Positions 11,641 to 22,577 of a stretch of 64,000 bases of DNA are shown one piece after another (the stretch's first letter is position 1; each line of letters opens with the position of its first letter). Made by a program: the position numbers and the translations under genes. The stretch comes from Sepioteuthis lessoniana. Taxonomy: Eukaryota > Mollusca > Cephalopoda > Myopsida > Loliginidae. The stretch spans positions 48,501 to 112,500 of the forward strand of contig CAUZXS010004329.1 in assembly GCA_963585895.1 (NCBI GenBank), read 5' to 3'. The notes beneath the pieces are model-generated. The model searched no databases and was not told the origin of the DNA. It saw nothing but the letters and a program-made list of their open reading frames with translations.

Positions 11641-12299
11641 AGGTATTCAGTGTTATATGTAATAGAAGTTAATGAAGAAAGTTGTATGGTTGTCCTATCA
11701 TATGATATATAGTTATGGCTGTTATGATTCTTTTATACTGTTCTTTAAGGAATCAACAATAAAGTGTTGTTAAATATTGTAAAATCTATTTTTGATTATT
11801 TGCTGATACATTGACAATTGGCTACTTTCAATTTATCCTGTTTGTTTTTAATTTCCTATCAGTCATAATTGCATTTTAAGCCATTTTATCTCAGGGTTGC
11901 CAAGAATGGAATTTTTTTTCTTTTTACATAAATGAATTATTTAAAAGAGAAAGTAGATTTTAAAGTGGCGAGGGATGAGGGAAAATATAACAAGAAACAC
12001 ATGGTTTGACTGTAAATGGTATACTGTTTCATTTGCCATCATTAGTAAGTCTACTGGGTTGGTTTTAATTTCTAGTTTTCAGTTGTTAAAACAGTATAAA
12101 ATGAGAGTGGGCTATGTTTAATTTTTTTTTATAAGATAAAAGGCTTCTATTATTTGAATTGTTTTCATGTATACTTAAATGCATTTGCAATGAGTGTTCA
12201 GTGTGATTTGCATTGAATTTTAGATTGTGGCATGTTTCAGTGTTGTTTGGTTGGTGAGTTTTATTAAATCTAATTCTGTATTGGAAATAAATCTCATTT

Positions 12300-12640
12300 T
12301 TAAACTATAATTGATTGATAGATTTTAACAGCATATCAATTCATCTGGGATTATTTTATATCTAGAAGTTAAGGGACCACTTTCATATTTGCATTTATTT
12401 TGTCTAGTTGTTTCTTAACTCTATTTTTTTTTTTTTTTTTTTTTTTTGCATTTAGCCTTATCAAATACAAATAATTTTTAAATAAATCTATTTGACCCAT
12501 AGGTAGCACCCTAACAGGTACTACCACTCTGGATCAGAATTGACCTGGGAGTAATGGCAATGAAGAGTTACTCTACACTCTCCAAAACTGGATTCTTGTT
12601 ATCAGATACAGTTTAGTGTCATTTTCAGGACTCCATTTCT
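12300..12640 (-). mobile_element. retroposon family C copy (subtype b)
   Basis: The minus-strand copy has the subtype b 3' end (hairpin variant and AATC-type tail, plus-strand TTGATTGATAG at ~12310), a long T run replacing part of the middle (12424-12447), and the head region with CCCATAGGTAGCACCC and TTTAGTGTCATTTTCAGGAC. The last ~60 bases of the 5' head are missing. Confidence 0.7.
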
Positions 12641-13284
12641 TAACTAGTATAGGGACCTAAAACTAAAAAGAGAAATAACTAATAGACAATAGACCAAAGA
12701 TAAATTAAATATTTGAGGGGAAAAAATGCAATTAAAAGAATATGATGAATTGTTAGTAACATTTTTTGGCATTGGAAATGGCCCAATAATACACTCAAAG
12801 AAAAAAAAATACCTTTAATATTGGTGATAAATGATATTTGGGAAAATAGCCACAGCCTTACCAATAGTTATTATCTTGGTATGAAAGGACTAACACTATA
12901 TAAATGGCATTGATTCTAGAAATACTTTCTCTTTTTATTTCTATTTCTTTATCAGATTTTAGAGGTACATGAATGAAGTGATGATACCAACTTGTGTTAG
13001 ATGTAAAAACCTATAGTCTAAATATTTGTTCTTTGGTTCAGATTAATGGTTAACAAAGTGTATTAGTTTGCTGTTTGTTTATTTATTTATTTATTTTTTT
13101 TGTAGATTTATTCTTTTGGTACAATTACTGCCAAGCTATTTTGAATGCTGTCTGTATAACATCAACACCATGAATATCCATATTTTCCCTACATATACAC
13201 TTTACAAGACAATAACTTTTCTTTGATTTTATCTATGTGAAGCATAAATTATTAATGTCTCAAATAGAATATCAAATATCTTAT

Positions 13285-13690
13285 ACTTTCTTGATGCCCT
13301 GTCAATAGGTCTTAGAATATGCTAACTGTATTCTCTGCAGAGGAGGTAATCCCCACCCCCTCCAAGAAAAAGGGGTAGGGTGTCTTGGGACATGCTATCT
13401 AAACTGGCAAAGCTTTTGTCCTGGAGATTTAAAGTATGGAATATCTCTTTATTCCTATTACTCTCAAGTTCTCTTTGACCCAAAGTGGTATTACCTGTTT
13501 TAATCCTAATTATGGTTCAAATAGATTATTATTATTATTTGTGTTTGATAGGATCATGTGCACACACACACACACAAAAATTAAACAAACACAAAAAAAT
13601 GAAAATATGAACATGCAATGAACATGATTCACTAACCTCTGGCATAAAATGACCCAAATCAGGTTGACCTGCCATTTCAATCAATCATTC
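13285..13690 (+). mobile_element. retroposon family C copy (subtype b, near full length)
   Basis: It starts near GATGCCCTGTCAATAGG and continues with the AATATGCTAACTGTATTC and CTGCAGAGGAGG blocks. A C/A-rich tract follows, then TGACCCAAAGTGG and GGTTCAAATAG, a CA tract at 13561-13576, and the subtype b ending (GGCATAAAATGACCC, loop, GTTGACCTGCC, tail CAATCAATC). The 61- and 76-codon frames here are by-products. Confidence 0.75.
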
Positions 13691-14934
13691 TTGATTTCCT
13701 GTCAGAATAATCACAAAAATCCTGTAAATGACTATGGATACTGTAGTACTCTTTCAACTTCATCTCACTATTATAATAACAGTAATCGAAAAAGAAAAAA
13801 CTTTATACTTTTTTTTTATATAATCTTGATTTATAGTCTAGCTGCACTTCATGTTTTAGAATTTAAAAAAAGTAAATAAAGGGGGGAGAAAATATTGTAT
13901 TTCATGGCATCTTATTTATCATTCTCCACTTCTCTTCCTTATTGCTCTTTCCTCATTTTCAAATACAATGATTTGCTTTACTTTTTTTTCAAAATATGAA
14001 AATGAGTCTTAAATATTGGCAAATTTTATATTTTTGTCAGTCTACATTTTTTAAAGCTCAGTTGCCAATACTGATTCATTTGCCTGGAAGAGGTAGAGGC
14101 TAGTTATACAATTCTGTGAATTTTTTTTTAAAGAAAAGTAAATTATTATGGTAGTAATAGTAGTAGTCACATGGAATTTGAATGTAAATCTTGGTTGCAA
14201 ATATCTTTCCTATATCTTATATTTCTAGTTTAGTCATCTTAAACGAAATTTTAATTCTTTTTTTCCTCTTTTTATTTTCAAAGTTGATTGTGCTTGAAGT
14301 TTATTTAATATATTTGTTAATTTTTACTTCAGTGTTTGTTTTGCTTATTTACATTTGGCACTATTTTAGATAGAACATTGTGATATAATATTCAGAATTT
14401 CATACAACAAAGTAGTAACAATAAGAAAACTTAAGAGTTTATTACATTAAAAAAAAATTCTTGCCCTAATCCTTTGCCAAAAAATGCTTTTGTTGACTAT
14501 ATACTGAAATAGTTATAATTAACTGCATTTGACTTAACCTAAATAGCACTAAGAGGCTAATTATTATTCTGAGTTGGGTTCAGTATTAAAAAATGAACTT
14601 TCTTCTAAGAAAAAAGAATTTTGCTTTCAGTTGAGAGATATATATATATAGTTTTTTCTCAATCTACTACAGGACTTTGGCTTTCCTGAAGGTCTTTAAA
14701 ATATTGAGGGTTATAACCTATTCACTAATGACATACATATATATAGAGTATTCAATATTAATGGTAATGCATATGCAGATTTAAGTTGATTGCATAAAAA
14801 TGGTCAATGGTGCTTTGTGACTGTCTCTGATTGCATTGATAAGAAACTGACTGTCATTGAGCATCATTGTCTCTGTGTCTGTGCTATTCTAACTGAGATA
14901 GATATATATAGATCTCTCTCTCTTTATATATACA
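13691..14934. other. AT-rich non-coding stretch
   Basis: No gene or clear repeat. Short open frames (for example 14191-14373) are low-complexity, Leu/Phe/Ile-rich and lack splice signals. Confidence 0.5.
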
Positions 14935-15199
14935 CAAGCAGGATGTGACACAAGATCAATTTTCAAACAGGGTTTAACTGGTTTGAATTCAGAATTTTTC
15001 TTCTCCTAGGCCAGTTGCCATACTAAGGTTAAAGAATCCAATCTGCCCTATTTACACATAGCTGGAGGGAGGATTATTGGGTTCATACCTTTCCCAAGTT
15101 ATTAACACTATGTGAAATGCAAACAGCCTCTTCTAGAACTTGAACTCTGGTCATTGTGTCCATTTCCTATGTTGAAATCTATTGCACCATGAGCACCTC

Positions 15200-15200
<1 letters not shown>
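14935..15200 (-). mobile_element. SINE family A copy (near full length)
   Basis: On the minus strand the tRNA-like head lies at about 15200-15125 (GTGCTCATGGTGCAATAGAT; B-box-like GAGTTCAAGTTC), then GGGAAAGGTATGAACCC, AGCTATGTGTAAATAGGGC, GGCAACTGGCCTAGGAG, and the 3' segment TTGATCTTGTGTCACATCC at 14961-14943. It is one of the best-preserved family A copies. Confidence 0.8.

Positions 15201-15260
<60 letters not shown>
15201..15260. repeat. (TA)n(CA)n microsatellite
   Basis: A TA run followed by a CA run fills the gap between the family A SINE and the mariner copy at 15261. Confidence 0.9.
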
Positions 15261-15261
<1 letters not shown>

Positions 15262-16175
15262 GAGGATCATTAAATAAGTTTCCAGACATTTTTTGTATGG
15301 GCACTTTTATTGATAATACATGCATGAAACTCTAGTCCCCTTTGAAGTAATCTCCTCCGGCTGCAATGCACTTGTTATACCATTCCAACAACTTCTGGAA
15401 GGCCCCATTAAAGTCCTCTTGTGTGAGTGTGTCAATGACCTTCATCACAGCCTCTTTCCTCTCCTCAATTATCTCATAATGACAGCCTCTGAGCTTAGGG
15501 AATAAGCAAAAGTCACAGGGAGCAAGGTCTGGACTATAGGGAGGCTGAGGAACTGTCTTGATGCCCATCTTGGACTAATAGTCTGTGATAAGGATGGAGT
15601 TGTGGACTGGTGCATTGTCCTGGTAGAAATGCCACTGACCCGATTTGAAGAGTGCTGGTCTCTTCCGACGGAATCTCTTCCCGAACTCCCTTAAAACATC
15701 AACATAGTATTCCTTGTTGATTGTCTGTCCAGTGGGAACCCAGTACATATAGATCATGCCAGTGCTGTCAAAAAAGGGATCATCAAAAGTTTATGGGTGG
15801 ATTAGCTCTGTCTGGCCTTCTTGGGTCTGGGAGAGCCAGTATGCTTCCACTGGGAACTCTGTCTTTTGGTGTCTGGGTCATAGCAGTAGATCCAGCTTTC
15901 ATTGCATGGCATTTTTTCCAAGTTTAAAACAGAATTTTATTGCATATTGTTTTTCCAAAGTTCAGATTTCATTTTTGAAATTCACCAGCTGTGACAATCG
16001 GGCTTTAGTAGGGTGTATTCCAATTGCTACTGTAGCTGTTCATTTGAATCTGAAATCATAAAAATTGGTCAGTCATCTCATAAGATGTATAGCAATAACA
16101 TACTGAATTTTCAAGAGTCTGACAATTTTAATTGCTGGTACAAAAAAAAGTCTGGAAACTTATTGAATGCACCAT
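15261..16175 (-). mobile_element. mariner-type element, internally deleted (copy 2, different deletion)
   Basis: Ends match copies 1 and 3: plus-strand CGAGGATCATTAAATAAG at 15261, and GGAAACTTATTGAATGCACC up to 16174. Relative to copies 1 and 3 it keeps the central coding part they lost (including VPTGQTINKEYYVDVLREFG) but lacks the N-terminal DNA-binding region and the first catalytic Asp. It is therefore an independent deletion product of the same family. It sits between TA/CA and TA repeats, which hides the expected TA duplication. Confidence 0.85.
15332..15972 (-). pseudogene. mariner transposase relic (copy 2)
   Basis: On the minus strand a short N-terminal stub (CFKLGKNA) is joined to ESWIYCYDPDTKRQSSQW, just after where the first catalytic Asp should be. 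It continues through VPTGQTINKEYYVDVLREFG, FKSGQWHFYQDNAPVHNS (second Asp present), then PPYSPDLAPCDFCLFPKLRG (third Asp present), ending YNKCIAAGGDYFKGD at 15332. A stop after SILITDY (15575) splits the C-terminal part. Two of three catalytic Asp are kept, but the first Asp and the helix-turn-helix are lost. Confidence 0.85.
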
Positions 16176-16250
16176 ATATATATATGTCTTATTGAATGCA
16201 CCATATATATATGTCTTATTGAATGCACCATATATATATGTCTTATTCAG
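16160..16250. repeat. triplicated 27-28-base unit containing the mariner end
   Basis: The unit TTATTGAATGCACCATATAT plus ATATGTC occurs three times in a row, starting in the terminal inverted repeat of mariner copy 2 and running past its end. It looks like local slippage duplication of the element tip plus its TA flank. Confidence 0.8.
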
Positions 16251-16727
16251 TGCAGTTAAACTGAAGTTGGGAATAATTCCGTCAGGACAATAAAATTATT
16301 CAACTTCAAGCATTTAAATCCTCCTGGTAAAGAGCTCAATGTAACTGGCATCACAGAGCAACAATTCCTTTAAGAATGAAAGGTAAAGGAATATATAATA
16401 TATAATATATATATAAAATTTGTTTCTTGGACACTGCTGTCCTAATGAACTTAGTTTTCAGGAATTAATGTCAAGTGTTTTTTGATTTAATCCAATTCAA
16501 GGTTTTAATCCTATCCAACCAAGTTCAAAAGTTGTATGCTTTGAAGAAAAGTTTGTAACCCTTTAATCCTTCATCTTTTTGCAGTATTTAAATCTTATCA
16601 TCTCCACATTTTGATCGTGATAATCTTGAATTAAACTTGAAAATGCAATAATCTATATACAAAACAATCCAACTTAATCTTAAATCTTATTTTCATTTTA
16701 TTTTGTAATTGAAGATATTTATACTGT

Positions 16728-17022
16728 GGTTACTTGTAGGCCAATGGTTAACATTATAGGAAATGGAATTGGTGACCAGAGTTCAAACTATAGACAAGTC
16801 TGTTTGCATTTTACATATTGCTAATACCCTTGGAAAAAGTATGAATCCTACTATTCTCCTCCCAACTATGGGTAAATAGTAGAGCAGACTGGACTCTTTA
16901 ATCTTGGTTGGTCAACCAGTCAAGGAGAAGAAAAGCTCTGAATTCAATTCAGTTGTATTTTGCTAAAAATATTGACCTTATGTTGCATCCTGCTTATAGT
17001 AGAAGGGGTTGGGTAAATACAA
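16728..17022 (+). mobile_element. SINE family A copy (near full length)
   Basis: tRNA-like head (CCAATGGTTAACATTATAGG, B-box-like GAGTTCAAACTA), GGAAAAAGTATGAATCC core, AACTATGGGTAAATAGTAG, GTCAACCAGTCAAGGAG, and the 3' segment ATTGACCTTATGTTGCATCC with a GGGTAAATACA end. Confidence 0.78.
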
Positions 17023-17721
17023 ATTTGTATTGGGGAGAAAAATCAATCTTTATTTTAACTGGTCTATTCATAGATGTATGTATATACATCTATCATCTGT
17101 TTTATAACAAAAATTAAAACCTCTCTGCTCTGAGTTTGTTTTATAAAATATTAACTTTTGTTTTTTTCTCATTCTTTCAGAAATCTTAATCTTCCTGTGT
17201 ATACAATATTTTACTCAAAAACGTTTTTATACTTATGAGAGATAAAGAATTAATCTCTTATGACCAGGAGTTAAAAGGTTTTCTTGGTATAAGTACTTAA
17301 AAAAATGCTGTGTGTGTGTGTGTAAAAGAGGTTCCGTAACTAACTTTTTAATTCCTGTTATTTTCAGCTGCTGAAAGTAGCAAAATCCTGCTCCATCCTA
17401 ATTCAACAATATGGCTTTCATTAATTATTTATTCTGACTATGGGGAGTAGATAGATTTGAACTTTCCCTTGTTTTTATTTATTTTATTTAAAGTTTAAAC
17501 AAAAGAAACCAAAAAAAAAACCCTCACTCTTTTTATAACCAACTTGACTGGATATGCAATGTTACAGGATCTTCTGTTGGTCTGTACTTTCAAACATTGA
17601 TTAAAATAGCCATTTTTAAAGAAACAAATTGAATTTGAAGTATCATTTGAGTATTTTGCATAGGCTTGAAGCAGTAAACTATAATGATCATTGCCAAAAT
17701 CTTGATGATTGAATGTCTTAG

Positions 17722-18850
17722 GCATGACACTAAATTGTGTTCAGGGGTCAGGCTCCAGTCCTGGAACTCTGGGGAGTATGGAGTACTCTTTCATTGTTAT
17801 TAGGTCCACTATATATTTGTTTAAAATTATTTGTATTTGATACTTATATGGTATCAAGTATTCCTATGTGTGAACAATTTATTTGTATCAAGAATAGTTT
17901 CTTGAAGATATAATTGTTTACTAAAGATTTTTATTAACTACTTAAAACCATATGATTGTGTGCAAACAAATGACTATTATTAAATGGAAATAATGGACTT
18001 GAAACCATATAATTATTGTTATATTTTGACCTTCGACCCGGCCCAAAAATGCTATTCCAAGGTGATACACTGGAAGGAAGTGACACATTCCAATGGCCAG
18101 TAATCAAAAGAGATCGCGTGTGCAGATTAAGGCTTATGATATGGGACAAGGTGAAGGTCCCATTGTGCCACTACAGTGATGCACCGGAAGAGAGTAACCT
18201 CTGAACTGCATGAGTTATTTCTGCTTGATGACGATTAAACATCCAATTTCAAAGATCCAGTAGGCGATCGTGTGGGCGTTGAATTATTATTTAACTCAGT
18301 TGAGTTTGGGGTGCCAAAGCAGTTGCCAGCTGTTGCCAGTAGAAACCCAGACACCTAGAGACCAGATGTGGTTGAGGGGGCCCTCGGAAAGCCCCGATGG
18401 AGTTGACCTCAACATCAGGAGAACAAGAAAGACACAATGTGACGGTCATAACAGTGGGGTCAAAATATGAAGTTTATGTTCGGTCTCCAGCATCCTCTCA
18501 CATGCAAACCTTGAACAACCCTTTCGAACCCTTGCAATAAAGTGAGAGGTGAATATTTTTCTAAAGAAGTCTTCTTGTGTCGCTTCTTCCTGCCTCCTTT
18601 ATTTGTGCGTCTGTCGTTTATTCATGCATCTGTCTTTTATTGTTGTGTCGTTGTGATGCTGCATGAACATGTAAATGACTATCTAACATTATTATTAGAT
18701 AGGAATTGCAAAATACTTGTAAACAACTACATGAAAATGTAAATATAAGTGTACAATGAATGCCATTCCCTAACCACTAGAAATAAGATAACCCTGAACT
18801 GGTTGATTTGCTCTTAGAATCAATCAATTAGTCATCTAGATCTCAAAAAA
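17722..18850 (+). mobile_element. retroposon family C copy (subtype b) interrupted by a solo LTR
   Basis: The 5' part (17722-18016) has GGCATGACACTAAATTGTG, the CTCTGGGGAGTATGGAG block and internal repeats with GAAACCATATAATTAT. The 3' part resumes at 18689 (TTATTATTAGATAGGAATTG), runs through AATATAAGTGTACAATGAATG and ends in a degenerate hairpin and AATCAATCAAT tail near 18833. The 672-base gap is the solo LTR at 18017-18688, so this C copy predates the LTR insertion. Confidence 0.75.
18017..18688 (+). mobile_element. solo LTR of an LTR retrotransposon (copy 1)
   Basis: Ends are TGTTA...TAACA, with a perfect 4-bp target duplication TTAT on both sides (18013-18016 and 18689-18692). It shares long stretches with the minus-strand element at 62499-63205: a GACCCGGCC 5' region, CACCGGAAGAGAGT, TATGTTCGGTCTCCAGC, CTCTCACATGCAAACC, CTTGAACAACCC, AATAAAGTGAGAGGT, GATGCTGCATGAACATGTA. 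AATAAAGTGAGAGG is a plausible poly(A) signal. No internal coding region or second LTR is present. A 4-bp duplication fits a Ty3/Gypsy-type element (inference). Confidence 0.85.
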
Positions 18851-19027
18851 TCTAATGAGAAAAGTTTATTTTAAGACCTAGTATCTTCATCTGATAAACC
18901 ATATTTCCAGTTCTGTTTTATGTTACATATTTGAACTCTATCAAACTGGTGGCATCTATTTCCAGTTCAATTTTCACTTGAATTGTAATTTTATGGAGGT
19001 CTACAAGCTGTAGTTGTGTAATGACTA

Positions 19028-19360
19028 TTGTATGATGGCACCACTTGGCCTTTAACAAAATGCTTTGAGAAAAAGCCAGATGGGAACTACGCAAGGATGA
19101 TGCGTGTTGATTTGAACAAATCACAAACCATCCAAGTAAGACTAGCAAGACATACTGGGCACTGCTGGAGGAGTAAAGATGAACTCATTAGTGACATTCT
19201 TCAATGGACTCCTACACAGACACACCAACATTGGCTGACTAGCTCTGTACACACTGGATATCATCTAGAGGACTTACCAAGAATGATGGCCGATAGGGAA
19301 AGATGCTAAGAGAGAGTCAAAGAAATTCATGCTGTTAGCATGCCTTGATGATATTTACAT
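19028..19360 (+). mobile_element. 3' fragment of RTE-like LINE
   Basis: Translation gives a frameshifted LTKCFEKKPDGNYARMMRV, then RHTGHCWRSKDELISDILQW, HLEDLPRMMADRERC and EIHAVSMP. These line up with the C-terminal ~90 codons of the long LINE (TLTKRLERKLDGNYTRMLRA, RRTGHCWRSKDELISDVLLW). A ~13-codon block around the KSWRQHPTRHQL position is missing. It is a 5'-truncated dead copy of a related subfamily. Confidence 0.85.
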
Positions 19361-20134
19361 TGAATCTTAGTCTTTAGTTATCCGAATTCTATGAATAATA
19401 GAGATAACTATGAAATGCTAATTAGAATCCTTCATTCTTTCTTAAATAGAAGCATCAATATCATCATGGATTGTTCTTATAATAGGAACCCAGCTGGTTC
19501 ATGGGTTGTCTAATAAAATTCTAAGGGAATATAGTCACAAGCTGTGATATTGGGTTAGAGTTGGCACATTTTTATTAACTTACCTGATGATGGATATCTT
19601 AAGGTAGTTGATTAAACTGGTTTAGATAGATATGAGGTTTTTTTTTGCAGATGATGAACATTTTTTTTTCTTGCTTGTCTGTGTTAGCTCTTGTTTCTCC
19701 TTGATATAGATTTGTGGCATATCTTACATACTGTTCTCTTTCTGCTCTGGTCAGATGAGCATTGATAGTGACTAGCTATTATGAAGGAATGTAGAATTCC
19801 AGAATATCTTGAGATATTATTTGCTCTTCTTTTTTTTCTGTTTGAGATTGTCTTGAGATTAAATAAATTCTCTCCCTAGCTTTCTTTCCCTTTCATATCT
19901 ATTCTTCATTACCCCCCCCCCAAAAAAACCTTTGATTTTCCTCACCATTCTTTTTTATCAAGTATTTTTCTAAAAGGGTTGTGTCTGGGGGCTGCTGTTT
20001 TACCATATTTTCTGCCAACAACAGGCCATACTGCAGAATTCACAAGTGCTGCTTTGTGCTCTGTTTATTTTACCCAAAGGAAACAAATATTTGGTTACTT
20101 TTAGGATCCAATCATATAGGGAAGAATATTTTTT

Positions 20135-20200
20135 GGTTGGTTGGTTGTATGGTATGTCAACTCTTGTCGGGTTATTTTATGTGGATGGCATTTTTTTTTT
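20135..20200 (-). mobile_element. 3' tip of a family C retroposon
   Basis: The plus strand shows GGTTGGTTGGTTGTATGG, then TATGTCAACTC, loop, GGGTTATTTTATG. That is the family C terminal hairpin with an (AACC)n tail on the minus strand and almost nothing upstream, as expected for a severely 5'-truncated copy. Confidence 0.6.
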
Positions 20201-20231
20201 CAAACAGTTATGATATGGAGGTATTTGTGGT

Positions 20232-20435
20232 ATAGTAATTATTGTCATAAGTGGTCTTGGCTACCAGGGTTCAAAACCTGAATGAAGTTGTTTGCTTTTC
20301 ACATAGCACTAGTACCTTTTGGGAAAGGTATAAATCCAACTATTCTCTCTCCAGCTATTAGTATATAGTAGGGGAGACGGGGGCCTTTAACCTTAGTATG
20401 GCAACCAGTCTAGGAGAAGGAAAACTGAAGGAAAA
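20232..20435 (+). mobile_element. SINE family A copy (3' truncated)
   Basis: Head with CAGGGTTCAAAACCTG, the GGGAAAGGTATAAATCC core, AGCTATTAGTATATAGTAG and GGCAACCAGTCTAGGAGAAG blocks. The usual 3' segment with CACATCCTGC is missing. Confidence 0.7.
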
Positions 20436-20704
20436 ACATTTGTAGCTCTGAAGAAAGATGGGCTACGCTAGGCTATTTGTGGCTATTATACGCTAAATGA
20501 GCTGCACCCACATTACCAAGTCAGTTTACTGGATTTTTTTTAATGATTTCTACTATTTCTATTTAATAATGATTTGCTGATATTTATATCTTCAGTCAGC
20601 TATTTCTATCTAATATTAATGATTTACAAGTCTTGAGTCATTATTCCTACCTAAACAAATGATTTGTAAATAATTATGACTCAAAGTATTTTTATTTAAT
20701 ACTA

Positions 20705-21115
20705 TCACCATGTCCGTTAGACTTATTATACACTGACTGTATCCTTTACAAAAATACAAAACACCACTCTCCAACCAAAAAAAATAAGTTGTCCTGGGTA
20801 TAACACTAAACTGGATCTGATGGTAAGGTTTGAGTTTTTGAACTCTGGGGAGTGTAAAGTGGTCTTTCATTGCCATTATCCCCAGGTCCATTTTATGGTC
20901 CTATCTATGGATCAAATAGAGCTGTTCAATTATTTACTAAGGATTTATATTATTACTTACTTGAAACCATACAAATATGTGCAAATTATTTGTATTAGAT
21001 AAGGAAAGTTGATATCACATAACTGTTTGTAATAAATAAATAAAAGCAAACTATTAAACAGCTACACAAAAATATAAATATGGTAGTTGGCTTGCTATTA
21101 AAATCAATCAATCAT
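20705..21115 (+). mobile_element. retroposon family C copy (subtype b)
   Basis: Head (TTATTATACACTGACTGTATCC), TGGGTATAACACTAAACTGG, CTCTGGGGAGTGTAAAG and CCATTATCCCCAGGTCC are all recognisable. Then come internal repeats and a truncated 3' end with the AAAATCAATCAATC tail at 21104-21117. The terminal hairpin is partly deleted. Confidence 0.72.
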
Positions 21116-21404
21116 CTGGTACTAATAATTTTCAAACTGATTGATCTTTTGCCACTACTTTCTCACATTTAAATATAAAAATAACGGTGTTGCCCATGAT
21201 GTTATTTGGGTTGATGTAGATAATTTGAAATGGTTAGGTAGTTTATAATATTTACATGTTAGGGATTGATGTGACTAGCTGGTTCATTGGATCAGGCCTC
21301 TCCAACTGCCTGTCTAGCTCAAGTAAGGCCCAAAGTGGAGTGTTGCAATTCACATGACCACTTGATCTCCAAGATAATGGGTCATTAAGCCACCAGGATT
21401 CCAT

Positions 21405-21812
21405 CCTCAAGCATCCAGCCCAGTTGGTTAGGGCTTTAGAATACACTGACTGCATCTCTGCAGAAGGGTAAGACTTCCACCTCCCAATGATTGACCTTGT
21501 CACATCCTGCCCATGCAGAGGAGTTGGTAAGTACATATACTGGAAAATATTTAACTTTGTGCAAACAAATGATTAAATTGAATTATTAGTATTCATTAAC
21601 AATGCTTGAAACCATTTAACTATATGCAAATAGAACTATTAGTGTTAGATAGGAATATGTGAAACCATTTAACTTTGTGTAAATAAATGAATACTGGATC
21701 ATTTAAAAATGTTACATGCAAACTATTCATTTATGAATCCATATATATAAACAAAATTTGACATTAAATTACCTACAAGGGCTGATAAGCCATAAAATAC
21801 AACCAACCAACT
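21405..21812 (+). mobile_element. chimeric family C copy (subtype a) with a family A 3' end inside
   Basis: The C head (GTTAGGGCTTTAGAATACAC, CTGACTGCATCTCTGCAG) runs to about 21485 and then switches to the family A 3' segment (ATTGACCTTGTCACATCC, 21490-21540). It returns to C internal repeats (GAAACCATTTAACT) and the C terminal hairpin (GACATTAAATTACC...GCTGATAAGCC) with an AACCAACCAAC tail at 21802-21812. Most of the C middle is missing. Deletion plus insertion of a truncated A SINE is the simplest reading. Confidence 0.65.
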
Positions 21813-22004
21813 TCAGACATCACAGATTACTACTCATGGCCAACAGGTGATCTCTTTTTTAGAGGGGGTCTTACTCCTCTACAGAATATGCAATTGGTGT
21901 GTTTTAGGCCTCACTGATAGTATGGATAGGGAAGAATGTTTTTTTGCCTTTGTCCTATATTATGAACATTCCTTTTTTATTTATTTATTTATTTATTTTT
22001 TTTT

Positions 22005-22132
22005 AACCCTCTGGGTGGATACATTTTATATGGCGACCATAGTCAAGGGCTACCCAAAAGCTCCCTTTTCAATAGCTAATACACTAAGGTGTACCTTATA
22101 ATGCTGAGTGTTAAGCAAGGAGGTATCAAGTA

Positions 22133-22163
<31 letters not shown>

Positions 22164-22250
22164 GAGTCTTTGATAAGATTCGACCTGAGATTGAACCCCA
22201 GTCTCCAGGGCCATTGGTGAACACTCTAACCACTAAGCCAATGGGATTTC
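22005..22250 (-). mobile_element. SINE family D copy (internal deletion)
   Basis: On the minus strand, family D has a tRNA-like head: A-box-like TGGCTTAGTGGTTAGAGTGT and B-box-like GGGGTTCAATCTC. A T/A run, GGTACTTGATACCTCCTTGC and TTAACACTCAGCATTATAAGG follow, and the end is GGCGACCATA. Here the segment with the CAAGGGTAAAGTGGAGCAAT block is deleted, and a long T run (22134-22163) lies inside. Confidence 0.78.
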
Positions 22251-22264
22251 CTAGAGATATTTCA

Positions 22265-22460
22265 TTTTACATATCTGCTATTAAAATGTTTTTATCATCA
22301 AGACATACAGACAGCATGGATTCTCTTGAGTGATTCTTGCCATCCATCCCTATGTCATTGCTCTTGGCAAGTCCTCTAGATGGCCTGCAGTATTTGCACA
22401 GAGCTGATGAATATAAGTTTTTGTGTGAGAGTCTGTAGGAGAATGTCACTTATGTGTTTG
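22265..22460 (-). mobile_element. 3' fragment of RTE-like LINE
   Basis: Minus-strand translation with frameshifts gives ISDILLQTLTQK, a relic of TYIHQLCANT, LEDLPRAMT and RIHAVCMS. It lines up with the LINE C-terminus and especially with the fragment at 19028-19360 (HLEDLPRMM, EIHAVSMP), indicating a shared subfamily. Confidence 0.75.
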
Positions 22461-22577
22461 TTGTTACTTCTTCATATTTTTTTAATACTTAAAATTTCAG
22501 TGAAATTTTAGATATAAACTTGTCTCATTAGGTATCAAATAGTTTTACTTTTTCAATTTAAGAAATCAAACCTTTTC

